Origin: Candidatus Hydrogenedentota bacterium
Lineage (GTDB): Bacteria; Hydrogenedentota; Hydrogenedentia; Hydrogenedentales; JAEUWI01
Assembly: GCA_030432675.1 (NCBI GenBank)
Contig: JAUIMA010000006.1
Location: 1 to 32,450, forward strand
Length of the DNA: 32,450 nt
Direction of reading: 5' to 3'
Shown here: piece after piece, positions 6,082 through 12,872 of the stretch
How the letters are laid out: each line of letters starts with the position of its first letter
Position numbering within the stretch: position 1 is the first letter of the stretch
Program-made: the position numbers and the translations under genes
Notes under the pieces: generated by a model
What the model saw: only the letters and a program-made list of their open reading frames with translations
What the model was told of the DNA's origin: nothing
Databases searched by the model: none

Positions 6082-8900
6082 GGCGCGACTCCACGGCGGA
6101 GGGCTTCGAGGTGTTGTGCGACCGCCGCGTAGTCGTCGGGCCGTTGGGACAACTGAGGCAGGAGGGCTTCCAGCTGAAAGCGCGCCGCTGAGCGTTCCCC
6201 TGATTCGGCCAGGCGCAAGGCAAAGTTCCATTGGCAGGCTACCGAGTCGGGGTCGGACTGGAGGGCTTCCCGTGCCAGGGCAAGGGCGGCTGCGGTTTTG
6301 CCGTGATGGGCGAGTGCCTGGGAGAGATAGTACGTCGTCTCACCCTCAGCGTCCCCAGGTGCTTCCTTCGCCGCCCGCTGCAGCAACGACACGGCGGTCC
6401 CATAGTCCCCGAGCAAGAATGCGAGTTGTCCGCGATAGCCCGTAGTGTGTGGACTGTCTTCCGAGGTTTCTAACACGAACTGAAGGAGTGCGCCCATGGT
6501 TTTGCGATTGTGCTCCGGGGTGTGTCGTCCCGGCATTTGGGCGCAACGGTCGGTAAGTTCCGCGAGGGCACGGTGGTCCCCCGATTGGGCTTGTGCGGCC
6601 TGGGCAATGCGGAGAAGGGTGGGGGCCCGCTTGCCGGGTTCGTCGCTTTCCGCGTGCACGGCCTGCAAGGCGGTACCCCGGTCGCCCGGGGGAAGCAGCT
6701 GAAACCACGCGTTCCAAAGCCGGATGTCGTCGGGATACCGGCTGGCCACCTGCCGAAGGCTGCGCCGTGAAATTGCCCGTTCCAGTGATAGGGTAGAAGC
6801 CGCCGCGAGGCGTTGGGCCAGCTCGGCGCGGAGGACTTCGTCCAACGCCGTCTCCGCACCCAGCACGTAACGGAGCTGCTGTTGGTAATTGACTTCAAAT
6901 TCCGGAGCTACTTCGACAAGGGCGGCATAGGCTTCCCAATAGATGCTTTCGGCGGGGGCGAGGGACAGGCTTCGCTGACGGGCCGATTCCGCCGCCCTCC
7001 ACTGACCCTGTGCGCCATAGGCGAGGGACAGGGCGTGCTCCAGCGATGGGTTGGCAGCGACACCGTGTTGACGGGCCGTTTCAAAGGCAGCGATGGCCTC
7101 GTCGTTTGCGCCGGTGGGGGACGTGTCAGCCAGCCAGTAGGTCCAGCCGAGGAGGGCGTGGGCTTCTCCGAGGGCAGGGCACTGGGTCGCTGTTTCCTGC
7201 GCGAGGCCTTGGGCCCGGTCCAGCAGGGCCGAACGCGCTGCGCCCGTCTCCCCTTGCGCTTTCTCCAACCACACACGGGTCAGCGCCAGGTTCAGTTGGG
7301 GGAGGTGGGGGTGCTGGCTTCGGGCCTTTTCCAACAGGGCCCCGGCGTCGTCCAGCCTGCCTTCTTCCCGGGCCAACCGGGCGAGTGCCTGGAGGGGGCG
7401 GTGCTCCCAGGGTTGGAGGGCGTGGGCCTGCTGAAAGGCATTGCGCGCCGCCGCCCGTACCGCGTCGTCGCCCGTGGGGGTGTCGGAGGGGTGGGTGCGT
7501 AACCACGCGAGGGCGCCTTGTCCCCGCTGATAATGTTGTGCGCCCTGAAAGAGCCAGAGGGCCTGGAGGAAATACACGGCCGCCAGGGGCACAAGGACGA
7601 GGGGAATGGCCCATCGGGCCCGACGTTGGAGAAGGGTCCATCGTTCGGTGCCATCGGGTTGTAGCAGGAGCAATACAATAATGAGGGCGGCACTAACCGG
7701 CACGTGGAGGTTGAAGCCGAAGCAGGCATCGACGGCGACCACGAGGAGCACGACCGGAAGGGTGAACCGCGGTGGCGACGGCCGGGAAGGCCGACGAAAG
7801 GGGGCGATGAGGCCATGGAGGAAGAGAAGGATCAGCAGAAAGAGCGCAGGTGCGCCGCCTTCGATACCTGCTTCAAGCCACTCATTGTGCACGTGATGGT
7901 TGCGCTTGCCTTCGAGGGCAAACCACCGGGCCTCAAAATCCGTCCAATAGGGGATGTTGTGGTACGCATATTCACCGGGCCCGACCCCCATAAGTCCGTG
8001 TTCGAGGAAAAGCTGAGACGCGCCGTAGTAGCCATGGAGACGAAGCTGGAGGGAGGTATCCAGCGGGAGTCGGGCGGGAAAGAGGGCGACTACGGCGGCG
8101 GCGAAGCCCAACAGTATCACGACGGTGGTCACTCCAACAGACCAGCCGAAGAGGGCCGTGCGTTTTCGGGATCGGAGCAGGAGCATCAGGCCCACCGCCA
8201 AGCCCCCAAGGAGCAGGGCTACGACGCCGCTCCGCATGTGGGTGAGATAGAGGTGGCCCAGGAGAATGATCAGGGCCACGGCGGGAAAGAGTATGGCGCG
8301 CCGCCGTTGTGCACGGTGCCAACCGTCGACCAACAACCCGACAGCCAACACGATGGCGATGACCAGGGTGTGGCCCGCGAAGTTGGGGTTGCCAAACGTA
8401 GCGGGAAGCCCCCGGTATTCCTCCACGTTGACCTGGCCCCAGGGGAAAGGGTCAAGGCCGGCATACTGGAGGAATCCGTAGAGGCTTGATAGGGCCATGG
8501 CGCCGACCACGACGCGAAATAGCGTGCGTACGTGACGGGCATGGGAGAAAAGCTGGTGGGCGAAGAGGGCGAGGGTCCCAAAGAGTACCCAGGGTAAGAG
8601 GGCGTGAAGACTACGTGCCGGGTGCTCAGACAGGAGCGCCGAGACGGACAGGAGCGCCAGCCACGCGAAAAGGAGGTAGGCCGGGGCCGATACCGGGCGG
8701 AGCGCCATGGCGTTGCGCAGCAGCCCTAAGGCCGCCACGAGGGAGATCGCCAACAGGGCGCCTGCGCTGAGGAGTATTTTGATGGGGGTGGCCGGGTCTT
8801 CCGTGAAGGGATACAGCCCAAGAATAAGGGCCCCTATCCACCCGTAAAAGAGTCCCCGGAGGGTTTTAAAATAACGGTTATCGGGACCCGGTACGATCAT
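6078..8900 (-). CDS. O-antigen ligase/polymerase (Wzy_C family) with C-terminal TPR domain
   Basis: This 940-residue fusion has two parts. Residues 1-455 form a polytopic membrane domain (about 10-12 TM helices). It carries family signatures: GNPN at 170-173, HMRSG at 221-225, GVGPGEY near 305-311 and HNEWLE at 338-343 in the large periplasmic loop. That loop motif is typical of Wzy/WaaL enzymes, which polymerise or transfer undecaprenyl-linked glycans. Residues about 455-940 are a run of TPR-like repeats (for example AFQQAHALQPWEHRPLQALA). Polymerases with TPR tails are known in lineages that glycosylate proteins or make exopolysaccharide. The protein heads an operon with the coupled TPR gene. 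The ATG at 8900 lacks a strong ribosome site. Whether it is ligase or polymerase cannot be told from sequence. Confidence 0.85.
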   Translation of the reverse strand: MIVPGPDNRYFKTLRGLFYGWIGALILGLYPFTEDPATPIKILLSAGALLAISLVAALGLLRNAMALRPVSAPAYLLFAWLALLSVSALLSEHPARSLHALLPWVLFGTLALFAHQLFSHARHVRTLFRVVVGAMALSSLYGFLQYAGLDPFPWGQVNVEEYRGLPATFGNPNFAGHTLVIAIVLAVGLLVDGWHRAQRRRAILFPAVALIILLGHLYLTHMRSGVVALLLGGLAVGLMLLLRSRKRTALFGWSVGVTTVVILLGFAAAVVALFPARLPLDTSLQLRLHGYYGASQLFLEHGLMGVGPGEYAYHNIPYWTDFEARWFALEGKRNHHVHNEWLEAGIEGGAPALFLLILLFLHGLIAPFRRPSRPSPPRFTLPVVLLVVAVDACFGFNLHVPVSAALIIVLLLLQPDGTERWTLLQRRARWAIPLVLVPLAAVYFLQALWLFQGAQHYQRGQGALAWLRTHPSDTPTGDDAVRAAARNAFQQAHALQPWEHRPLQALARLAREEGRLDDAGALLEKARSQHPHLPQLNLALTRVWLEKAQGETGAARSALLDRAQGLAQETATQCPALGEAHALLGWTYWLADTSPTGANDEAIAAFETARQHGVAANPSLEHALSLAYGAQGQWRAAESARQRSLSLAPAESIYWEAYAALVEVAPEFEVNYQQQLRYVLGAETALDEVLRAELAQRLAAASTLSLERAISRRSLRQVASRYPDDIRLWNAWFQLLPPGDRGTALQAVHAESDEPGKRAPTLLRIAQAAQAQSGDHRALAELTDRCAQMPGRHTPEHNRKTMGALLQFVLETSEDSPHTTGYRGQLAFLLGDYGTAVSLLQRAAKEAPGDAEGETTYYLSQALAHHGKTAAALALAREALQSDPDSVACQWNFALRLAESGERSAARFQLEALLPQLSQRPDDYAAVAQHLEALRRGVAP

Positions 8901-8968
8901 GGATGGGGGTGTGGCTCATTCCCTGTCGAAAGCGTTGGCGCTGGCTGGATCCAGCTCGGTACCGCCTG

Positions 8969-8998
8969 ATGCTAGAGGGCGGGACAGGGGCCTGTCAA
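8969..8998 (-). promoter_or_regulatory. Sigma70-type promoter of the polymerase operon
   Basis: On the minus strand, TTGACA (8998-8993), an 18-base spacer and TAGCAT (8974-8969) sit about 70 bases upstream of the ATG at 8900. A perfect 12-bp palindrome, GCTGGATCCAGC (8944-8955), lies just downstream of the predicted start of transcription and could be an operator. Confidence 0.65.
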
Positions 8999-9017
8999 GA
9001 CAATCAAATTTCGTAGT

Positions 9018-9046
9018 TTGATCTTTCGGCGGGGATGACCTAGGAT
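9018..9046 (+). promoter_or_regulatory. Sigma70-type promoter of the GT4 gene
   Basis: TTGATC (9018-9023), a 17-base spacer and TAGGAT (9041-9046) form a promoter for the gene starting at 9129, divergent from the polymerase promoter. An inverted repeat ATCAAA-N8-TTTGAT (9003-9022) overlaps the -35 box and may bind a regulator of this promoter or both. Confidence 0.5.
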
Positions 9047-9128
9047 CGCGCAGTGGTAAGCGTGGCCCTTTTGCCGCCCTGCCCTTATATTCTGGTCGCA
9101 CCGTATCCGTGGAGGAGTCTGGTTAATC

Positions 9129-10403
9129 GTGCGGATACTCTTTTTCTGCCAGTATTTTACTCCCGAGATGGGGGCCCCGGCGGCCCGCACCCATGAGCAC
9201 GCCCGACGCTGGGTAGCGCAGGGCCACGACGTGACCGTGGTTTGTGGCGTGCCCAATCACCCTTACGGCATTGTGCCCGACGCCTATCGGGGTAAGTGGC
9301 TCTACCGCGAAGAAATTGACGGGATTCACGTATTACGCTGTCGCTTTTTTGTGGCACCCAATCGCGGTGTCTTTAAGCGCTGCCTGAGTTTTCTGTCTTT
9401 CATGCTCTCGGCCAGTTTCTTCGGTATTACCTCCACCGGAAAATGCGATGTGGTCATTGGCACCACGCCCCAGATGCTCTGCGCCCTGGGCGGCTATGTG
9501 GTTTCCTGTTTCAAGCGCCGTCCATTTATCCTGGAGGTGCGCGACCTCTGGCCGAAACACATCATCGACCTGGGCACCATCACGAATCCGCTCGTCATTC
9601 GCGGCCTGAAGGGCCTGGAGATGTTCCTCTACCGCCGGAGCAAGGCCGTCATCGCGGTGGCCGAGGCTTCTCGTGCGCATATTGAATCCCGGGGGATTCC
9701 GGCGTCAACGCTTTTCACGGTTACCAATGGAATCGACGAGACTTTTTTTGTGCCCCTTCCAAAAAACGGGTTGCGGGCGGAGCATGGCTGGTCGGACAAA
9801 TTTGTAGTGCTCTATATCGGCACCCATGGGCTTTCCCAGGGGCTGGAAACCATTCTGGAGACGGCGACCTTGCTGCAAGAAGACCGGCGCTATCAGTTTG
9901 TCTTCGTGGGCAGTGGCGCCGAGTGGGATGTGTTGCGCGATGGGGCGGCGGCCCAGGCGTTGGACAACGTGACGTTTCTGCCGTACCAGGAAAAGGCCCG
10001 GATGCCCGCTTTCTATGCGGCTGCCGATGTCTGTCTCGTGCCCCTCAAAAAGCGGGATGTATTCCGCTACAACATACCCTCCAAGATGTTTGAGATTATG
10101 GCCTGTGCCCGCCCCATGATCCTGGGCGCAACGGGGCAGGCGCGTCAGCTGCTCGAAGAGGCCCAGGCCGGTATCGCCGTGGAGCCAGAAGACGCCGGGG
10201 CCTATCGGGATGCGATTGTACGGCTTGCCACAAACCCCGAAGAAGCGGCGACACTCGCGCAGAACGGCCGGGATCACGTGGTGGCGTTTTATACGCGCAC
10301 AGAAAAGGCCGACGCCTTTGTGGACTGTATAGAAGTTACATTGAAGGGCTTGGGTGTGGATGTAGAAGCCTGCGAAGTCTCCCCCCTGGAGTCGAGAAAA
10401 TAA
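9129..10403 (+). CDS. Glycosyltransferase family 4 (WbuB/WcaI-like)
   Basis: This 424-residue GT-B enzyme is predicted to transfer a sugar from a nucleotide donor to a lipid-linked oligosaccharide at the inner membrane. The N-terminal domain opens MRILFFCQYFTPEMGAPAAR, with THEHARRWVAQGHDVTVV following. It also holds the LEVRDLWP segment typical of the WbuB group. The C-terminal donor-binding domain has VLYIGTHGLSQGLETIL and the conserved stretch IPSKMFEIMACARPMI, with the Glu of the EX7E-like region. The GTG at 9129 is chosen because GGAGGAG lies at 9111-9117, with an 11-base gap. It diverges from the polymerase operon, consistent with a shared glycan pathway. The acceptor and sugar cannot be assigned. 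Confidence 0.9.
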   Translation: MRILFFCQYFTPEMGAPAARTHEHARRWVAQGHDVTVVCGVPNHPYGIVPDAYRGKWLYREEIDGIHVLRCRFFVAPNRGVFKRCLSFLSFMLSASFFGITSTGKCDVVIGTTPQMLCALGGYVVSCFKRRPFILEVRDLWPKHIIDLGTITNPLVIRGLKGLEMFLYRRSKAVIAVAEASRAHIESRGIPASTLFTVTNGIDETFFVPLPKNGLRAEHGWSDKFVVLYIGTHGLSQGLETILETATLLQEDRRYQFVFVGSGAEWDVLRDGAAAQALDNVTFLPYQEKARMPAFYAAADVCLVPLKKRDVFRYNIPSKMFEIMACARPMILGATGQARQLLEEAQAGIAVEPEDAGAYRDAIVRLATNPEEAATLAQNGRDHVVAFYTRTEKADAFVDCIEVTLKGLGVDVEACEVSPLESRK

Positions 10404-10440
10404 ATCCCCCGGCTTGGCTTGCCATGTGATACAATGGCCT

Positions 10441-10644
10441 ATGACCATTTCTCACGGATCACTATCGACTTCCCCCGCCAAACGGACGCCTCGTGAGGAG
10501 GAACAATTCCTCTGTAACGAAGCCCTTCGCACCGGTGCTTTCGATTCCATCAGTGACAGCGAATGGATTGCGATGTGCGAACGTGCCGCCAGTAAAGGCC
10601 GCCACGTGGAAGCGGCTGACGCCGTTGCCACGGCCAGCACCTGA
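10441..10644 (+). CDS. Small hypothetical protein, possibly leaderless
   Basis: This unrecognised 67-residue acidic protein (MTISHGSLSTSPAKRTPREE...) has a central helical stretch containing EEQFLCNEALRTGAF and SEWIAMCERAASKG. It has no signal peptide or TM helix. A frame 27 bases longer starts at 10414. The ATG at 10441 is preferred because a TACAAT -10-like box (10430-10435) ends only five bases before it. That would put the transcription start almost on the ATG and implies a leaderless message. No -35 box or ribosome site is obvious. It is followed by another very small gene on the same strand. Confidence 0.5.
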   Translation: MTISHGSLSTSPAKRTPREEEQFLCNEALRTGAFDSISDSEWIAMCERAASKGRHVEAADAVATAST

Positions 10645-10722
10645 TTCTTATCCCACGACTATTTTGGTTTGCTCAAGTTTTTTTAAAAGCGGCTTGGGTA
10701 GCCCAGGACGAAAGGAAGTCTT

Positions 10723-10896
10723 TTGGCTAAACCCAATCACCAGTTTGAAAAACGCCAGCGAGAACTCGCCAAGCAGAAGAAAAAAGAAGAGAAGCGTCTT
10801 CGGAAACTTGAAAAAGCGGCGGAGGGCACCGAAGCCGAACAAGGCGTAACTACCGATGGCGAAGAAGCCGACGGCGCTACGCCCGACACCGAATAA
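10723..10896 (+). CDS. Small charged protein (FEKRQRELAKQKKK type)
   Basis: This 57-residue protein starts at TTG 10723 with an AAGGAAG ribosome site at 712-718 of the same kilobase (10712-10718). It reads MAKPNHQFEKRQRELAKQKK, then KEEKRLRKLEKAAEG and an acidic tail ending in DTE. The Lys/Arg-rich helical half followed by an acidic half matches a widespread group of very small uncharacterised bacterial proteins opening with a similar FEKRQRE motif. Function is unknown; nucleic-acid or ribosome association is only a guess from charge. The non-ATG start and short length make it easy to miss. Confidence 0.7.
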   Translation: MAKPNHQFEKRQRELAKQKKKEEKRLRKLEKAAEGTEAEQGVTTDGEEADGATPDTE

Positions 10897-10911
10897 GGTC
10901 GATAGCGGGGT

Positions 10912-10929
10912 GGGCGCCTAACCGCGCCC
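10912..10929. terminator. Hairpin between convergent genes
   Basis: GGGCGC (10912-10917) pairs with GCGCCC (10924-10929) around a six-base loop that contains the rfbC stop codon. It lies between the convergent small gene and rfbC. No T-run follows, so a terminator role is tentative. Confidence 0.3.
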
Positions 10930-11490
10930 GGGGAATTCAAAGTTGCTGTCCACATCATCCAACATCGGGGCATCCTGATCTTTTTGGGTGATGATGGTAG
11001 GGGCAATGGGCCACTGTATGCCGACCGCAGGACACGCATAATTCAGCGCGCGCTCAAAGTCCGGCGCGTGGTGGGTGGTGCACTTGTAATGGACCAGGCT
11101 CTCATCTTCCAATGCCACGAATCCATGGGCGAATCCGGCGGGCACCCAGAAAGCAAGGTGGTTTTCACCACTGAGCTCCAGTCCATGCCACTTCCCATAG
11201 GTGGGCGAACCCTTCCGCAGATCGACGGCCACGTCAAACACGGAACCCTGTACGCAACGCACGAGCTTGCCCATGCCTTCGGGCTCAATCTGATAGTGCA
11301 TGCCCCGCAGCGTGCCCTTCTTTGACTTGCTCAGGTTATCCTGCTTGAAGGGAATTTCAAAGCCGGCCTCGCGCCACATCATCTCCGAATAAGACTCCGA
11401 GAAGTAACCGCGGTCATCATGGAAGACGCCGGTTTTTACAACCAGAAGGCCGTCGATGGGGGTGGGTTCCAAGGTGACGGGCATGGGCAT
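10918..11490 (-). CDS. rfbC: dTDP-4-dehydrorhamnose 3,5-epimerase family protein
   Basis: This 190-residue cupin enzyme has the normal RfbC/RmlC length. It would epimerise dTDP-4-keto-6-deoxyglucose at C3 and C5 on the way to dTDP-L-rhamnose. Family stretches include DDRGYFSESY (25-34), KGTLRGMHYQ with catalytic-type His65, FDVAVDLRKGSPTYG (85-99), WVPAGFAHGFVAL (115-127) and YKCT (135-138). The usual Tyr-Tyr pair after YKCT is His140-His141 here, so product specificity may differ. The ATG at 11490 has AAGGA about 9 bases upstream. rfbA, rfbB and rfbD are not in the window, so the rest of the pathway must be elsewhere. It stands alone, convergent with two small genes. Confidence 0.9.
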   Translation of the reverse strand: MPMPVTLEPTPIDGLLVVKTGVFHDDRGYFSESYSEMMWREAGFEIPFKQDNLSKSKKGTLRGMHYQIEPEGMGKLVRCVQGSVFDVAVDLRKGSPTYGKWHGLELSGENHLAFWVPAGFAHGFVALEDESLVHYKCTTHHAPDFERALNYACPAVGIQWPIAPTIITQKDQDAPMLDDVDSNFEFPGRG

Positions 11491-11550
11491 GGGGGCGTTT
11501 CCTTCTCTAATGGGACGTAGGTGCCGTACTTCGCTGCTGAACGAGGGCCT

Positions 11551-11579
11551 ATGCTACAAGAGCTGGGCAGCGGGATCAA
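11551..11579 (-). promoter_or_regulatory. Sigma70-type promoter of rfbC
   Basis: On the minus strand, TTGATC (11579-11574), a 17-base spacer and TAGCAT (11556-11551) lie 61 bases upstream of the rfbC ATG. The position argues against an early start for the gene reading right from this region. Confidence 0.5.
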
Positions 11580-11660
11580 GGCGATTGATTTCCGTCAGCC
11601 AATCAAAGGCCGTCATAGCTGGTTTCTACGGGAGCGTGATAGAATCGCCCCAACTGAGTG

Positions 11661-11692
11661 GCGACCATTTGCGGCGACCATTTGCGGCGACC
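11661..11692 (+). repeat. 13-bp tandem repeat upstream of an unknown gene
   Basis: GCGACCATTTGCG occurs twice in tandem (11661-11673 and 11674-11686) and is followed by a further GCGACC (11687-11692). The unit is not a multiple of three, so gain or loss of one copy would shift any frame read through it. Confidence 0.9.
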
Positions 11693-11712
11693 TCCAGGAG
11701 GCCGAAAGAGAG

Positions 11713-12516
11713 ATGGGTTCAATGGAAGATAGCTTCATGAAAGAAACCGCGCGGTGTGCGGCGGTGCTGCAGGCTTCCCTGCCGATGCCGGTTGAAGCGG
11801 GGCCCGGAGCAAGGCGCGAGATGGCCTGCAATGCTGAACGGCTTATGGATGTGTGGGAGAAGAGTCAATTCGTTGTCCGCTTGCTTGGCACCATTGTGGA
11901 ACTCGGGGCAACCGACCGACTTCCTGCGCGTCGCGCCCTACCTGACCTCTATGATGTGGAGGATAACGTCGACGCGGCCTTCGCCCACGTGTGGTTAGCA
12001 CTCGCCCTGGCGCTCAACCACCAGCCTGACCGGGAGGAAGAAGTCACGGGTTTCTTCGGTGACCTGGTGGTCATGGAACGAGACTATTTCCCCCACGAAA
12101 GTGAGGGGTTGCCCGCGCGATGGCCGACGGATTTTCAGAGCCAATACCGGCTGGCGAGGAATTACACGCTTCTGGAAGATCCCCTGGCTGGACATTGGAG
12201 AACTGGAATCTCGGATCTGTCGGGTTATACCGAGAATCTTTATTCCGTGTTTGAGCGACATTATATATTCCCCAGGGACAAGGACGAAGATTACCTGCGA
12301 TACGTCCAACTGTTTTGCCGACTTACGCTTGGATTCGCGGGGCACTGTCTGGATTATTGCCGGGCGATGGTTGCGCTGACGGGTGAGGAAGTTGTCGAAG
12401 ACGACACGGGCAGGAGCAACGTGGCGGCTGTAATTCTCCATGCCCGGTCAATCGCGACGTATGGCCTCAAGGTCAACTACCGTCGATGGGTGGACGATAT
12501 GGAGAATCGCTGCTAG
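11713..12516 (+). CDS. Hypothetical protein, unrecognised
   Basis: This protein of about 267 residues opens MGSMEDSFMKETARCAAV. It is mostly alpha-helical by composition and rich in Trp, Tyr and acidic residues (for example YDVEDNVDAAFAHVWLALAL, DDTGRSNVAAVILHARSIA). It has no signal peptide, TM helix or catalytic motif that I recognise. The start is uncertain: the frame stays open up to a GTG at 11521 and an ATG at 11551. I chose the ATG at 11713 because AGGAGG lies at 11696-11701, GC at third codon positions rises from there, and the earlier part overlaps the rfbC promoter and a frame-breaking 13-bp repeat. ATG 11737 is also possible. It converges on the kinase operon with only 12 bases between stops. 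Confidence 0.55.
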   Translation: MGSMEDSFMKETARCAAVLQASLPMPVEAGPGARREMACNAERLMDVWEKSQFVVRLLGTIVELGATDRLPARRALPDLYDVEDNVDAAFAHVWLALALALNHQPDREEEVTGFFGDLVVMERDYFPHESEGLPARWPTDFQSQYRLARNYTLLEDPLAGHWRTGISDLSGYTENLYSVFERHYIFPRDKDEDYLRYVQLFCRLTLGFAGHCLDYCRAMVALTGEEVVEDDTGRSNVAAVILHARSIATYGLKVNYRRWVDDMENRC

Positions 12517-12528
12517 ATTTGTCGCCCC

Positions 12529-12870
12529 CTACGCTTCCGGAAGACGATCGTGCTCTGAGCTTGCACTGTACTTGCGCCGGAGTTCAATCTTCTCCGTTTC
12601 CCTATCATAGATGGCCTCGGCCAACGCCCAGGCGCGGTCTTGCATGGTGTCCTGTTCCATGGCGCGGTTGTAGGTGTTTTCCCCAATGTCGAGGATATAG
12701 AGGGACGACAGGAGTTTCTGGGGGCGGTATTGGAGCAGATAGAGGATACGCTCGCACAGGGCTTCGAGGAGCAGCTGGCGGTTGAGGTCGTAGGGTGACA
12801 GGCCGAGCGGTGCGACCTGCCACTGGTCGACCAGCGCCTGTTCCGTGGCCTGCAATAGGTTCTGTTTCAT
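12529..12870 (-). CDS. Small hypothetical protein, last gene of the kinase operon
   Basis: This 113-residue, probably all-helical protein opens MKQNLLQATEQALVDQW. It includes LLLEALCERILYLLQYRP, a TYNRAMEQDTMQDRAWALAE segment and a charged end. No known domain was recognised, and there is no TM helix or signal. Its ATG at 12870 follows the kinase stop by two bases, so it is almost certainly co-transcribed and may be translated by reinitiation. An earlier in-frame ATG at 12912 lies inside the kinase gene and is less likely. The location suggests a partner, substrate or regulator of the kinase, which is inference from context only. Confidence 0.7.
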   Translation of the reverse strand: MKQNLLQATEQALVDQWQVAPLGLSPYDLNRQLLLEALCERILYLLQYRPQKLLSSLYILDIGENTYNRAMEQDTMQDRAWALAEAIYDRETEKIELRRKYSASSEHDRLPEA

Positions 12871-12872
12871 AC

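Noticed and set aside
11521-11712. Earlier starts (GTG 11521, ATG 11551) for the unknown gene
   Set aside because: They overlap the rfbC promoter, lack good ribosome sites and lie before a repeat that would break the frame; not fully excluded.
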